Assembly: GCA_009908505.1 (NCBI GenBank) | Contig: JAAAPD010000021.1 | Location: forward strand, 1 to 37,463 | Origin: Alphaproteobacteria bacterium | GTDB lineage: Bacteria > Pseudomonadota > Alphaproteobacteria > Rhodobacterales > Rhodobacteraceae | Direction of reading: 5' to 3' | DNA length: 37,463 bases | Shown: one piece after another, positions 24,543-32,004 of the stretch | Position numbering within the stretch: the first letter of the stretch is position 1 | How the letters are laid out: each line of letters opens with the position of its first letter | Program-made: the position numbers and the translations under genes | The notes under the pieces: generated by a model | Databases searched by the model: none | What the model was told of the DNA's origin: nothing | What the model saw: the letters and a program-made list of their open reading frames with translations, nothing else

Positions 24543-24889
24543 GGGCCGGCGCATCGTGTGGGTCGTCTTCGGATATGGCGAAGGTCCAATCATGAGGGTC
24601 GACAAACAGGATCGCCGCGCCGCGGCCCGTCGATGCGCGGCTCATCCATGGACAGCGATTGGCTGTCACTGGCTCATCCCCGTCGATCAGCGTCCACATC
24701 CAACGGTCGGCAGGTGGCCCAGGTGGTCTTGATTGAAGCGGCACCTGTCGACGCCCCGGTTGCCACGTCGCGCTTGGCGCTTGCCGGAATGCCGGGTATA
24801 CCCACACCGCGCCCGCGTCCTTCCCCCTTCTGGCGGCGCTCATCTCATCCACCGAAGGGGGTGGCTGAATGATGACGAAAGGACGCGCC
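24543..24889. other. Intergenic region upstream of the deaminase gene, possible gene remnant
   Basis: There is no convincing gene in this stretch of about 340 bases. The minus strand is open across most of it and reads protein-like text (WTLIDGDEPVTANRC..., GRGAAILFVDPHDWTFAISEDDPHD), but its only starts lie inside the neighbouring gene and no ribosome site fits. It may be a decayed gene. The end of the region carries the ribosome sites for the next gene (GAAGGGGGT at 24854 and AAAGGA at 24878). Confidence 0.35.
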
Positions 24890-26227
24890 ATGGCCGATAT
24901 CCTGATCCGCAATGCCCAGACCATCCTGACCATGGATGATGACGGCCGCGAACTGGTCGGGGCGGATATCCTCGTGCGGGGCGGAATGATCGCCGAGCTT
25001 GGACATGCGATTGCCGCGCCGGGCGCGCAGGTGATCGAGGCAGTGGGCTGCGTCGTCACGCCCGGCCTGGTGAATACCCATCACCACCTCTACCAGACGC
25101 TGACCCGCGCGGTGCCGGGCGGGCAGGATGCGTTGCTTTTCGGCTGGCTGAAGACGCTTTACCCGATCTGGGCACGGTTCGGCCCCGAAGAGATGTTCAT
25201 CTCGGCCCAGGTCGGGCTGGCGGAACTGGCCTTGTCGGGCTGTACGCTCACCTCGGACCACCTGTATCTTTTCCCAAACGGCGCCCGGCTGGACGACACC
25301 ATCGCCGCCGCCGCCGAGGTCGGGCTGAGGTTCCACCCCACCCGCGGCGCCATGAGCATCGGCGAAAGCGGGGGCGGCCTGCCGCCCGATGCGCTGGTCG
25401 AGAAGGAAAACGCGATCCTGGAGGATTGCATCCGCGTCATCGACGCCCATCACGATGCCGCCGAGGGGTCCATGTGCCGCGTCGGCGTCGCGCCCTGTTC
25501 GCCGTTTTCCGTCAGCCGCGACCTGATGCGCGAGGCCGCCATGCTGGCCCGCGACAAGGGGGTGATGCTGCATACCCACCTGGCCGAGAACGACGAGGAC
25601 ATCGCCTACAGCCAGGCCAATTTCGGCTGCCGTCCCGGCCAGTATGCCGAGGATCTGGGCTGGACCGGGCCGGATGTCTGGCATGCCCATTGCGTGAAAC
25701 TGGACGGGCAGGAGATCGACCTTTTCGCCCGGTCGCGGACCGGCGTGGCCCATTGCCCGTGTTCCAATTGCCGGCTCGGGTCCGGCATCGCGCCGGTGCG
25801 GGCCCTGCGCGATGCGGGCGTGCACCTGGGGCTGGGCGTCGACGGATCGGCCAGCAACGATGCGGGCAACCTCGTGGCCGAGGCGCGCCAGGCCATGCTG
25901 CTGCAGCGGGTGGCCAACGGCGCCGGCGCCATGAGCGCCCGCGAGGCGCTGGAAATCGCCACCCGCGGCGGCGCCGATGTGCTGGGCCGCCCAGATTGCG
26001 GCCGGATCGCCCCGGGCAAACGCGCGGATATCGCCATATGGGATGTTTCGGGGATCGAGGCGGCCGGCAGCTGGGACAAGGCGGCGCTGCTGCTGGCAGG
26101 CCCGACGCGGGTGCGCGACCTGCTGGTCGAGGGGCGGCGGATCGTGGCGGATGGCCGCTTGGTCAGCATCGATCTCGATGCCGCTATTGCCCACCAGAAC
26201 AGGGTGGTGCATGACTTGACCCAATAG
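24890..26227 (+). CDS. Atz/Trz family amidohydrolase, probable 8-oxoguanine deaminase
   Basis: The product has 445 residues from ATG 24890 (AAAGGA 7 bases upstream); an in-frame ATG at 24869 with its own ribosome site would add seven residues. Amidohydrolase metal ligands are visible: H64/H66 (VNTHHHLYQT), H230 (HTHLAEN), H267 (HAHCVK) and D318 (GLGVDGSASNDAGNL). The overall pattern, including PGGQDALLFGWLKTLYPIWARF and HCPCSNCRLGSGIAPVRALRDAG, fits the group annotated as 8-oxoguanine deaminase, related to the atrazine-chlorohydrolase type enzymes. It would convert 8-oxoguanine to urate. Guanine deaminase is encoded about 500 bases away on the opposite strand, supporting a purine role. Specificity is inferred. 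Confidence 0.82.
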   Translation: MADILIRNAQTILTMDDDGRELVGADILVRGGMIAELGHAIAAPGAQVIEAVGCVVTPGLVNTHHHLYQTLTRAVPGGQDALLFGWLKTLYPIWARFGPEEMFISAQVGLAELALSGCTLTSDHLYLFPNGARLDDTIAAAAEVGLRFHPTRGAMSIGESGGGLPPDALVEKENAILEDCIRVIDAHHDAAEGSMCRVGVAPCSPFSVSRDLMREAAMLARDKGVMLHTHLAENDEDIAYSQANFGCRPGQYAEDLGWTGPDVWHAHCVKLDGQEIDLFARSRTGVAHCPCSNCRLGSGIAPVRALRDAGVHLGLGVDGSASNDAGNLVAEARQAMLLQRVANGAGAMSAREALEIATRGGADVLGRPDCGRIAPGKRADIAIWDVSGIEAAGSWDKAALLLAGPTRVRDLLVEGRRIVADGRLVSIDLDAAIAHQNRVVHDLTQ

Positions 26228-26249
26228 GCTCGCAACCCGGAAAACGCCC

Positions 26250-26720
26250 GTGAAATCCATTCTTGCCGTCGTCGTCGCTGCGCTTCTTGCGGGCTGCATG
26301 ACCGCCGCCCCGACCCAACCGACCAGCATCTCGACCGCCTCGGCCCCGCCGGGTGCCGATCCGGGCCGCGTGGCCGCGTTGCTCGATCAACTGCGGGTCG
26401 CGCGGGGTCTGTCCACCCTGGCCGAAGATCCGCGCCTCACCGCGGCCGCACGGAATTATGCGGGGGTCATGGCACGCACCGGGCATTTTTCGCATACCGG
26501 TCCCGATGGCAGCAGCTTGTCCGATCGCGCCCGCGCGGCGGGTTATCCCTGTGTGCGCGCCGAGAACCTTGCCTACGGGCCCATGACCGACGCCCAGGTC
26601 ATCTCCAGCTGGATGGCCTCGCCCGGACACCGCCGCAATATCCTGCTGCGTGATGCGCGCGAGTTCGGCTATGGCCGCGCCGGCGACAAGATGGTCCTGG
26701 TGCTGGGGTCGGGCTGTTAG
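26250..26720 (+). CDS. CAP-domain (SCP/PR1-like) lipoprotein
   Basis: The product has 156 residues from a GTG start at 26250. A lipoprotein signal ends in LLAGC (Cys16). The CAP domain follows: RLTAAARNYAGVMARTGHFSHTGPDGSSLSDRARAAGY, then AENLAYGPMTDAQVISSWMASPGHRRNILLRDAREFGYGRAGDKMVLVLGSGC. The conserved His and Glu residues of bacterial YkwD-like CAP proteins (HFSH, AENLA, PGHRRNIL) are all present. Function is unknown; location is extracytoplasmic. It lies 22 bases after the deaminase gene and overlaps the guaD stop by 4 bases (TTAG). No ATG is available near the start. Confidence 0.85.
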   Translation: MKSILAVVVAALLAGCMTAAPTQPTSISTASAPPGADPGRVAALLDQLRVARGLSTLAEDPRLTAAARNYAGVMARTGHFSHTGPDGSSLSDRARAAGYPCVRAENLAYGPMTDAQVISSWMASPGHRRNILLRDAREFGYGRAGDKMVLVLGSGC

Positions 26721-28003
26721 ACCGGCCGGCCGGACACCCACACCGCCCGGACCGCACGATCGTCGCCCATCATGATCGTCGGGAACACCGCTTCCCAGAT
26801 GTCCTCTGCCCGGGTGCTGCGCTGGGCGATGGCCGGGGTCGAGGCCAGGTCGAGGATGCACAGATCCGCATGTGCGCCGGGGGTCAGCGTGCCGATCTGT
26901 CCGCCCATGTGCAGCGCGCGGGCCGAGCCCTCGGTCGCCAGCCAGAGCAATTGTGCCGGGTGCAGCGGGGTGCCGCGCAGCTGGCCGATCTCGTAGGCCG
27001 CGGCCATGGTCCGCAGCATCGAGAAACTGGACCCGCCGCCGGTGTCCGTGGCCAGGCCAACCGGAATCCCGCGCGCCTTGAGGCCGGCCATGTCGAACAA
27101 CCCCGATCCGATGAAGGTGTTCGATGTCGGGCAATGGATCACTGCCGCGCCGGTCTCGGCCAGCCGGTCGATCTCGCGCGGCTCAAGGTGGATGGCATGG
27201 CCGTATAGCCCGCGTTCGCCCAGCAGCCCGTGCTTTTCATATGTGTCCAGGTAATCGCGTGCTGTCGGGAACAGGTCGCGCACCCAGGCGATCTCGTCGG
27301 TCTGTTCGCTCAGGTGGGTCTGCATAAGGCAGTCGGGATGCGCGGCCCAAAGCGCGCCCATGGCCTCCAGTTGTTCTGGCGTCGAGGTGGGCGAGAATCG
27401 CGGCGTGATCGCATAGGTCGCCCGGCCCCTGCCATGCCATGCCTCCAGCAGGGCCTTGCTGTCGTCATGGGCGGTTCGGGCCGTGTCACGCAGCCCCTCG
27501 GGTGCGTTGCGGTCCATGCAGGTCTTGCCCGCGACCACGCCCATGCCCCGCGCCTCGGCGGCCTCGAAAAAGGCGGTGACGCTTTCGGGGTGGATGGTGC
27601 AGAAACTGGCAAGCGTCGTGGTGCCATTGGCCAGGGCGATGTCCAGCGTCAGGTCGGCCTGGCCGCGCGCATAGGCCGGATCGCCGAAGCGCATTTCCTC
27701 GGGGAAGGTATAGCTGTTCAGCCAGTCGATCAGCCGCTTGCCCCAGCTGGCGATCATGCCCGTCTGGGCATAGTGCATATGGGCATCGACGAACCCCGGC
27801 AGGATCAGCGCGTCGCCGTAATCGGTGACGGTGGCCCGCGGATGGGCCCGGCGCAGGTCGCTGGCCTCGCCCGTGGCGGCGATGCGTCCGTCCCGCACCA
27901 GGACGGCGCCATGCGCGCTGTGGCGCGTCGCGGCCTGCCAGCCCCCTGCGAAAGGGTCGGCGCCGAAACCGAGGGTCTGGCCCAAAAGAAGCTGTTCGTT
28001 CAT
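26717..28003 (-). CDS. guaD: Guanine deaminase
   Basis: The product has 428 residues from ATG 28003 (a TTG at 28012 is also in frame). Metal and catalytic residues are H75/H77 (FVDAHMHYAQ), H230 (MQTHLSEQ), H269 (LYGHAIHL) and D320 (GLATDTGGGSSFSMLRTM). The diagnostic guanine-deaminase segments IDWLNSYTFPEE, VAGKTCMDRNAPEGL and CPTSNTFIGSGLFD are present. It hydrolyses guanine to xanthine and ammonia. It converges with the CAP and 8-oxoguanine deaminase genes and is divergent from mgtE. Confidence 0.93.
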   Translation of the reverse strand: MNEQLLLGQTLGFGADPFAGGWQAATRHSAHGAVLVRDGRIAATGEASDLRRAHPRATVTDYGDALILPGFVDAHMHYAQTGMIASWGKRLIDWLNSYTFPEEMRFGDPAYARGQADLTLDIALANGTTTLASFCTIHPESVTAFFEAAEARGMGVVAGKTCMDRNAPEGLRDTARTAHDDSKALLEAWHGRGRATYAITPRFSPTSTPEQLEAMGALWAAHPDCLMQTHLSEQTDEIAWVRDLFPTARDYLDTYEKHGLLGERGLYGHAIHLEPREIDRLAETGAAVIHCPTSNTFIGSGLFDMAGLKARGIPVGLATDTGGGSSFSMLRTMAAAYEIGQLRGTPLHPAQLLWLATEGSARALHMGGQIGTLTPGAHADLCILDLASTPAIAQRSTRAEDIWEAVFPTIMMGDDRAVRAVWVSGRPV

Positions 28004-28096
28004 GTGCGCCAACCTAAGGCCGGGCCGGGGGCCGGTCTATCGCTTTCCCGCCTTAGACAGCTTTCGGCTTTGCGCGAAATTGGGAGTCTTCCGGCC

Positions 28097-28124
28097 TTGA
28101 GGGTGGCATCGCATTCTCTATGCT
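28097..28124 (+). promoter_or_regulatory. Candidate promoter of mgtE
   Basis: TTGAGG (28097-28102), a 16-base spacer and TATGCT (28119-28124) lie just before the mgtE ATG (28148). The leader would be about 17-20 bases, too short for a magnesium-sensing M-box riboswitch, which I do not see. Confidence 0.4.
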
Positions 28125-28147
28125 GCAGCGCAGATCAAGGGGGTGAG

Positions 28148-29521
28148 ATGTCCGACACGATCGATATCATCGAGGGCGAGCGCGACCAGCTGACCGACCG
28201 CATTGTGGCCATCATCCTCGATGCGGTGGAAGCGCGTGATTCCGTGGCCCTGGACGAGGTCCTGGCCCCGCTGCACCCGGCCGATATCGCCGACCTTCTA
28301 GAACAGATCGACGACCGCTACCGCACGGACCTGATCGGTCTGTGGGCGCATGGCATCGACGGCGACGTGCTCTCGGAACTGGACGAGACGCTCCGCGACG
28401 AGGTCATCGGCGCGCTGCCCGCCGACGCCCTGGCCGTCGCCGTGCGCGACCTGGAATCGGACGACGTGGTCGACCTGGTCGAGGACATGGACAGCGACCA
28501 GCAGGAGGCGGTGCTCGATGCGCTGGAAGCCCCCGACCGGGTCGCCGTCGAAATCGCGCTCAGCTACCCCGAGGAATCCGCCGGCCGCCTGATGCAGGTC
28601 GAGGTGGTGCGCGCGCCCGTCCACTGGACCGTGGGCGAAACCATCGACTACCTGCGCAGCCATGACGACCTGCCCGAACAGTTCTACCACGTGGTGCTGG
28701 TCGATCCGCGCATGAAACCCGAAGGTTACGTGACGCTGGGCCGCCTGCTGGGGTCGCCGCGCGCCACCAAACTGACCGACCTGACCGAGGACAGTTTTCG
28801 CACCTTCCGTGTCGACCAGGATGAGGGCGATGTGGCCTATGCCTTCAACCAGTATCACCTGATTTCAGCCCCGGTGGTGGACGAAGACGACCGCCTGGTC
28901 GGCGTGATCACCATCGACGACGCCATGGCCGTGCTGGACGAGGAACACGAAGAAGACATCCTGCGCCTGGCCGGTGTCGGCGAGGGCAGCCTGGCCGACC
29001 GGGTGATCGCGACGACCCGCCGGCGCCTGCCCTGGCTGGCGGTCAACCTGGTCACGGCCATCCTGGCCTCGCTGGTCATCGCGCTGTTCGAGGACGTGAT
29101 CGCCGGGCTGGTTGCGCTTGCGGTGCTGATGCCCATCGTCGCCTCCATGGGCGGCAATGCGGGCACCCAGTCGCTGACCGTGGCGGTGCGCGCGATCGCC
29201 ACCAAGGACCTGACCGGTGCCAATGTCTGGCGCGTCATCCGGCGCGAGGTGCTGGTGGGCCTGGTCAACGGGCTGATCTTCGCCGTGGCGATGGGGCTGA
29301 TCGGCTGGGCCTGGTTTGGCCAACCCATGCTGGGGGCGGTGATTGCCATCGCAATGATCATCAACCTGGTGATCGCCGGACTGGCGGGCACGGTGATCCC
29401 CATCCTTCTGGAAAAACTCGGGATCGACCCGGCCCTGGCCTCGGGCGCCTTCGTGACGACGGTAACGGACGTGGTGGGCTTCTTCGCCTTCCTCGGGCTG
29501 GCCGCGGTGATGCTCCTGTGA
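28148..29521 (+). CDS. mgtE: Magnesium transporter MgtE
   Basis: The protein has 457 residues. Order of parts: acidic MgtE N domain (about 30-135, LHPADIADLLEQIDD, LPADALAVAVRDLESDDVVDLVEDMD), two CBS domains (about 140-265), a plug helix, then five membrane helices (290-457) with the signature MPIVASMGGNAGTQSLTVAVRAIATKDL and the closing SGAFVTTVTDVVGFFAFLGLAAVMLL. The Asp of TVTDVVGF lies in the pore. The acidic N/CBS part closes the channel when cytoplasmic Mg2+ is high. Its TGA overlaps the next ATG (TGATG). Confidence 0.95.
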   Translation: MSDTIDIIEGERDQLTDRIVAIILDAVEARDSVALDEVLAPLHPADIADLLEQIDDRYRTDLIGLWAHGIDGDVLSELDETLRDEVIGALPADALAVAVRDLESDDVVDLVEDMDSDQQEAVLDALEAPDRVAVEIALSYPEESAGRLMQVEVVRAPVHWTVGETIDYLRSHDDLPEQFYHVVLVDPRMKPEGYVTLGRLLGSPRATKLTDLTEDSFRTFRVDQDEGDVAYAFNQYHLISAPVVDEDDRLVGVITIDDAMAVLDEEHEEDILRLAGVGEGSLADRVIATTRRRLPWLAVNLVTAILASLVIALFEDVIAGLVALAVLMPIVASMGGNAGTQSLTVAVRAIATKDLTGANVWRVIRREVLVGLVNGLIFAVAMGLIGWAWFGQPMLGAVIAIAMIINLVIAGLAGTVIPILLEKLGIDPALASGAFVTTVTDVVGFFAFLGLAAVMLL

Positions 29522-30072
29522 TGCCGCTCGAGGATCAGAAAGCCGCGGCGCGCAAGGCCGCCTTCGCCGCCCGCAAAACGGCCCATGACAGCGGCACCGG
29601 CCATGCCGGCCATCTCAGCCAGGTGCTGGCGGGATATCGCGGCGTTCCGCTGGCCGGCTACATGGCCATGCGCACCGAGATCGACCCGACCCCCGCCATG
29701 GAAGAGGCCGCCGCCCACGGGCCCGTCTGCGTGCCGGTGATTCTCGGCAAGGGCCAGCCGCTGAAGTTCCGCGAATGGGCGCCCGGGTGCCGGATGATCC
29801 CCGGTGAATTCGGCGCCCGGATCCCCGAAACAGGCGCCTGGATCGACCCGGAAATCCTGGTCGTGCCCCTCGTCGCCTTCTCGCGCCAGGGCGGCCGGCT
29901 GGGCTATGGTGGCGGCTTCTACGACCGCACCCTCGAAGGCTTGCGGGCGAATCGACCGACCCTCGCGATTGGCTTCGCCTATGCCGCCCAGGAATTGCCC
30001 GACCTGCCGCTGGAACTCACCGACCAACCGCTCGACCTGATCGTCACCGAACAGGGCGTGATCGACCCCTGA
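29521..30072 (+). CDS. 5-formyltetrahydrofolate cyclo-ligase
   Basis: The 183-residue product is of normal length. The family pattern shows: KAAARKAAFAARKTA near the start (Arg/Lys for phosphate binding), VAGYMAMRTEIDPTPAME, and VVPLVAFSRQGGRLGYGGGFYDRTL, the ATP/folate-binding signature. It converts 5-formyl-THF to 5,10-methenyl-THF with ATP. It starts at ATG 29521 (GTG at 29518 is also in frame) overlapping mgtE by one base, so expression is coupled; no functional link is obvious beyond the Mg-ATP need. Confidence 0.92.
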   Translation: MPLEDQKAAARKAAFAARKTAHDSGTGHAGHLSQVLAGYRGVPLAGYMAMRTEIDPTPAMEEAAAHGPVCVPVILGKGQPLKFREWAPGCRMIPGEFGARIPETGAWIDPEILVVPLVAFSRQGGRLGYGGGFYDRTLEGLRANRPTLAIGFAYAAQELPDLPLELTDQPLDLIVTEQGVIDP

Positions 30073-30205
30073 CTTTCTTTGGACCGGTAAATATCCCGGG
30101 GTGAATTGGCCGCAGGCCAAGAGGGGCAGCGCCCCTGGTCCGCAGGCGGCGCCGAAGGCGACGCCAAGGCAGACCTGTGTGGCGCAAGCCACGCCGTTTT
30201 GAAAA
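30073..30205 (-). repeat. Composite intergenic repeat, copy B (longer)
   Basis: Read on the minus strand, a chain of small hairpins (GTGGC-TTGC-GCCAC at 30192-30179, AGGGGC-GCT-GCCCCT at 30136-30122, TTGGCC-TGC-GGCCAA at 30120-30106) leads to CCCCGGGATATTTACC and CCAAAGAAAG (about 30102-30073). The last part matches copy A at 13705-13731, and the AGGGGC hairpin matches 5982-5996. It fills the gap between the 5-FTHF cyclo-ligase and the ymdB-like gene. The stacked stems could act as a transcription stop for either strand. Confidence 0.65.
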
Positions 30206-30244
30206 GGCTTGCCTCTTGCGCGCCGGCTTGGTCTTAAGGCAGCC

Positions 30245-31060
30245 ATGAGACTTCTTTTCCTTGGCGATGTCATGGGCCGGTCCGGGCGCCGGGCGATCAC
30301 CGAGACCCTGCCCGGTCTGCGCGACCGGCTGCGCCTCGATTTCGTCGTGGTCAATGGCGAGAACGCGTCGAACGGCATGGGGCTGACCGCCGCCCATGCC
30401 AAGCTGCTTCTCGAGGCCGGGGCCGACGTGATCACCCTTGGCGATCATGCCTTCGACCAGAAAGACATGCTGCAAGCCTGCGAGGCCGAGCCGCGCATCC
30501 TCCGCCCGCTGAACTATGCCAAGGCCGCGCCGGGCCGCGGCGCGCGGGTCTTCGACGTGCCGGGCGGGCGCAGGATCCTGGTCGCGCAGGTCCTGGGCCA
30601 GGTCTTCATGAAACGCGCCTTCGCCGACCCTTTCTCGGCGGTGGACACGGTGCTCAAGACCCATCCCCTGGGCGGCATGGTCAATGCCTCGCTCATCGAT
30701 ATGCATTGCGAGGCGACCTCGGAAAAGATGGCCATGGGCCATTTCTGCGATGGTCGGGCCAGCGTCGTGGTGGGCACCCATACCCATGTTCCCACCGCCG
30801 ATGCGACGATCCTGCCGCGGGGCACCGCCTACCAGACAGACGCGGGCATGAGCGGCGATTACGACTCCGTCATCGGCATGCAGAAGGAAGAACCGATGCG
30901 CCGGTTCATCACCGGTATGCCAAAGGCACGGTTCGAGCCCGCGAACGGCGCGGCCACGCTGTCGGGCCTTTACGTTGAGACAGATGATCGCACCGGCAAG
31001 GCCACGCGGGTGGAGCCGGTCCGAGAGGGCGGGCGGCTGACGCCAACCGGGCCCGCATGA
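30245..31060 (+). CDS. YmdB-like metallophosphoesterase (TIGR00282 type)
   Basis: The 271-residue product starts MRLLFLGDVMGRSGRRAI, with the first metal Asp at residue 8. It continues with VVVNGENASNGMGLT (Glu/Asn ligands), TLGDHAFDQ (GDH in place of the more common GNH) and VVGTHTHVPTADATILPRGTAYQTDAGM (His ligands and the conserved T-D-G-M segment). The family includes 2',3'-cyclic nucleotide phosphodiesterase YmdB of Bacillus. It is the first of four overlapping genes; the next ATG overlaps its TGA as ATGA. Confidence 0.92.
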   Translation: MRLLFLGDVMGRSGRRAITETLPGLRDRLRLDFVVVNGENASNGMGLTAAHAKLLLEAGADVITLGDHAFDQKDMLQACEAEPRILRPLNYAKAAPGRGARVFDVPGGRRILVAQVLGQVFMKRAFADPFSAVDTVLKTHPLGGMVNASLIDMHCEATSEKMAMGHFCDGRASVVVGTHTHVPTADATILPRGTAYQTDAGMSGDYDSVIGMQKEEPMRRFITGMPKARFEPANGAATLSGLYVETDDRTGKATRVEPVREGGRLTPTGPA

Positions 31061-32004
31061 CCGGGCGCCTGGGTCTCAGCCTGGCGCTGGTGATCATGGG
31101 GGCGGGCTGGGGGCTGACCCAACCGCTGACCAAGATCGCCGTCTCTTCGGGCTATGGCCATTTCGGGCTGATCTTCTGGCAGATGACGCTTGGCGCAGTG
31201 CTGACGGGCGGGGTGTTGGCCGCGCGTGGCAGCCTGCCGCGGATGACCCTTGCGCGCCTGCCCATCGTCATGGTGGTGGCCGCGCTGGGCACGCTTTTGC
31301 CCAACACGACCAGTTACCAGGCCGCCTTTCACCTGCCCTCGGGGGTGATGTCGATCATCATCGCCACCGTGCCGATGTTCGCCTTTCCCGTGGCGCTGAT
31401 GCTGGGGATCGACCGGTTTTCCATGCGCCGCCTGGCAGGGCTGGCCATCGGGCTTGCAGGGGTGGCCCTGATCGCCCTGCCGCGCGGCAGCCTGCCGGAC
31501 CCGGCCATGCTGGCCTGGATCCCGGTCGCCCTGGTGGCGCCGCTCTGCTACGCGCTGGAAGGCAACGCGGTCAACAAGTTGGGCACGGCCGGCCTTTCGG
31601 CGGTGGGGCTGCTCTGCCTTGCCTCGATCCTGGGCGCCTTGGTCGCGCTGCCCCTGGCGCTGGCCAGCGGGCACTGGATTGTCCCCGTCGGCCTGCTGAC
31701 CCGCGAGGGACAGGCGCTCATGGCCAGCGGCGTTGTCCATGTGGCGGTCTATTCGGGCTATATCTGGCTGGTGGGCCGGGCCGGGGCGGTGTTCGCCGGG
31801 CAGGTGGCCTATCTTGTCACGGGGTTCGGCGTGCTCTGGGCGATGGTGCTGCTGGACGAAAGCTATTCGGGCTGGGTCTGGGCCGCGCTGGCGGCGATGC
31901 TCGTGGGTCTGACGCTGGTGCGCCCGCGCCGGGTGGAAAAACCGGTTGATGCGCTGCCGCCCGGGACCGACACTGGTCCGGCACCGGGCGCGGGACAGAC
32001 ATGA
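31057..32004 (+). CDS. EamA/DMT-family transporter (first)
   Basis: The product has 315 residues with ten hydrophobic segments arranged as two EamA repeats (about 8-140 and 150-290). GAGWGLTQPLTKIAVSSGYGHFGLIFWQM near the start and TVPMFAFPVALML at the end of repeat 1 are typical. The C-terminal tail is polar (PVDALPPGTDTGPAPGAGQT). It likely exports an amino acid or other small metabolite; the substrate is unknown. It overlaps both neighbours by four bases (ATGA), implying one transcript and coupled translation. Confidence 0.9.
   Translation: MTGRLGLSLALVIMGAGWGLTQPLTKIAVSSGYGHFGLIFWQMTLGAVLTGGVLAARGSLPRMTLARLPIVMVVAALGTLLPNTTSYQAAFHLPSGVMSIIIATVPMFAFPVALMLGIDRFSMRRLAGLAIGLAGVALIALPRGSLPDPAMLAWIPVALVAPLCYALEGNAVNKLGTAGLSAVGLLCLASILGALVALPLALASGHWIVPVGLLTREGQALMASGVVHVAVYSGYIWLVGRAGAVFAGQVAYLVTGFGVLWAMVLLDESYSGWVWAALAAMLVGLTLVRPRRVEKPVDALPPGTDTGPAPGAGQT

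Noticed and set aside
27230..28147. 306-codon upstream extension of the mgtE frame
   Set aside because: It covers the antisense of guaD. The MgtE family starts at the ATG 28148, which has a ribosome site.
28013..28147. M-box (magnesium) riboswitch before mgtE
   Set aside because: The leader is too short and no M-box stems or conserved words were seen.
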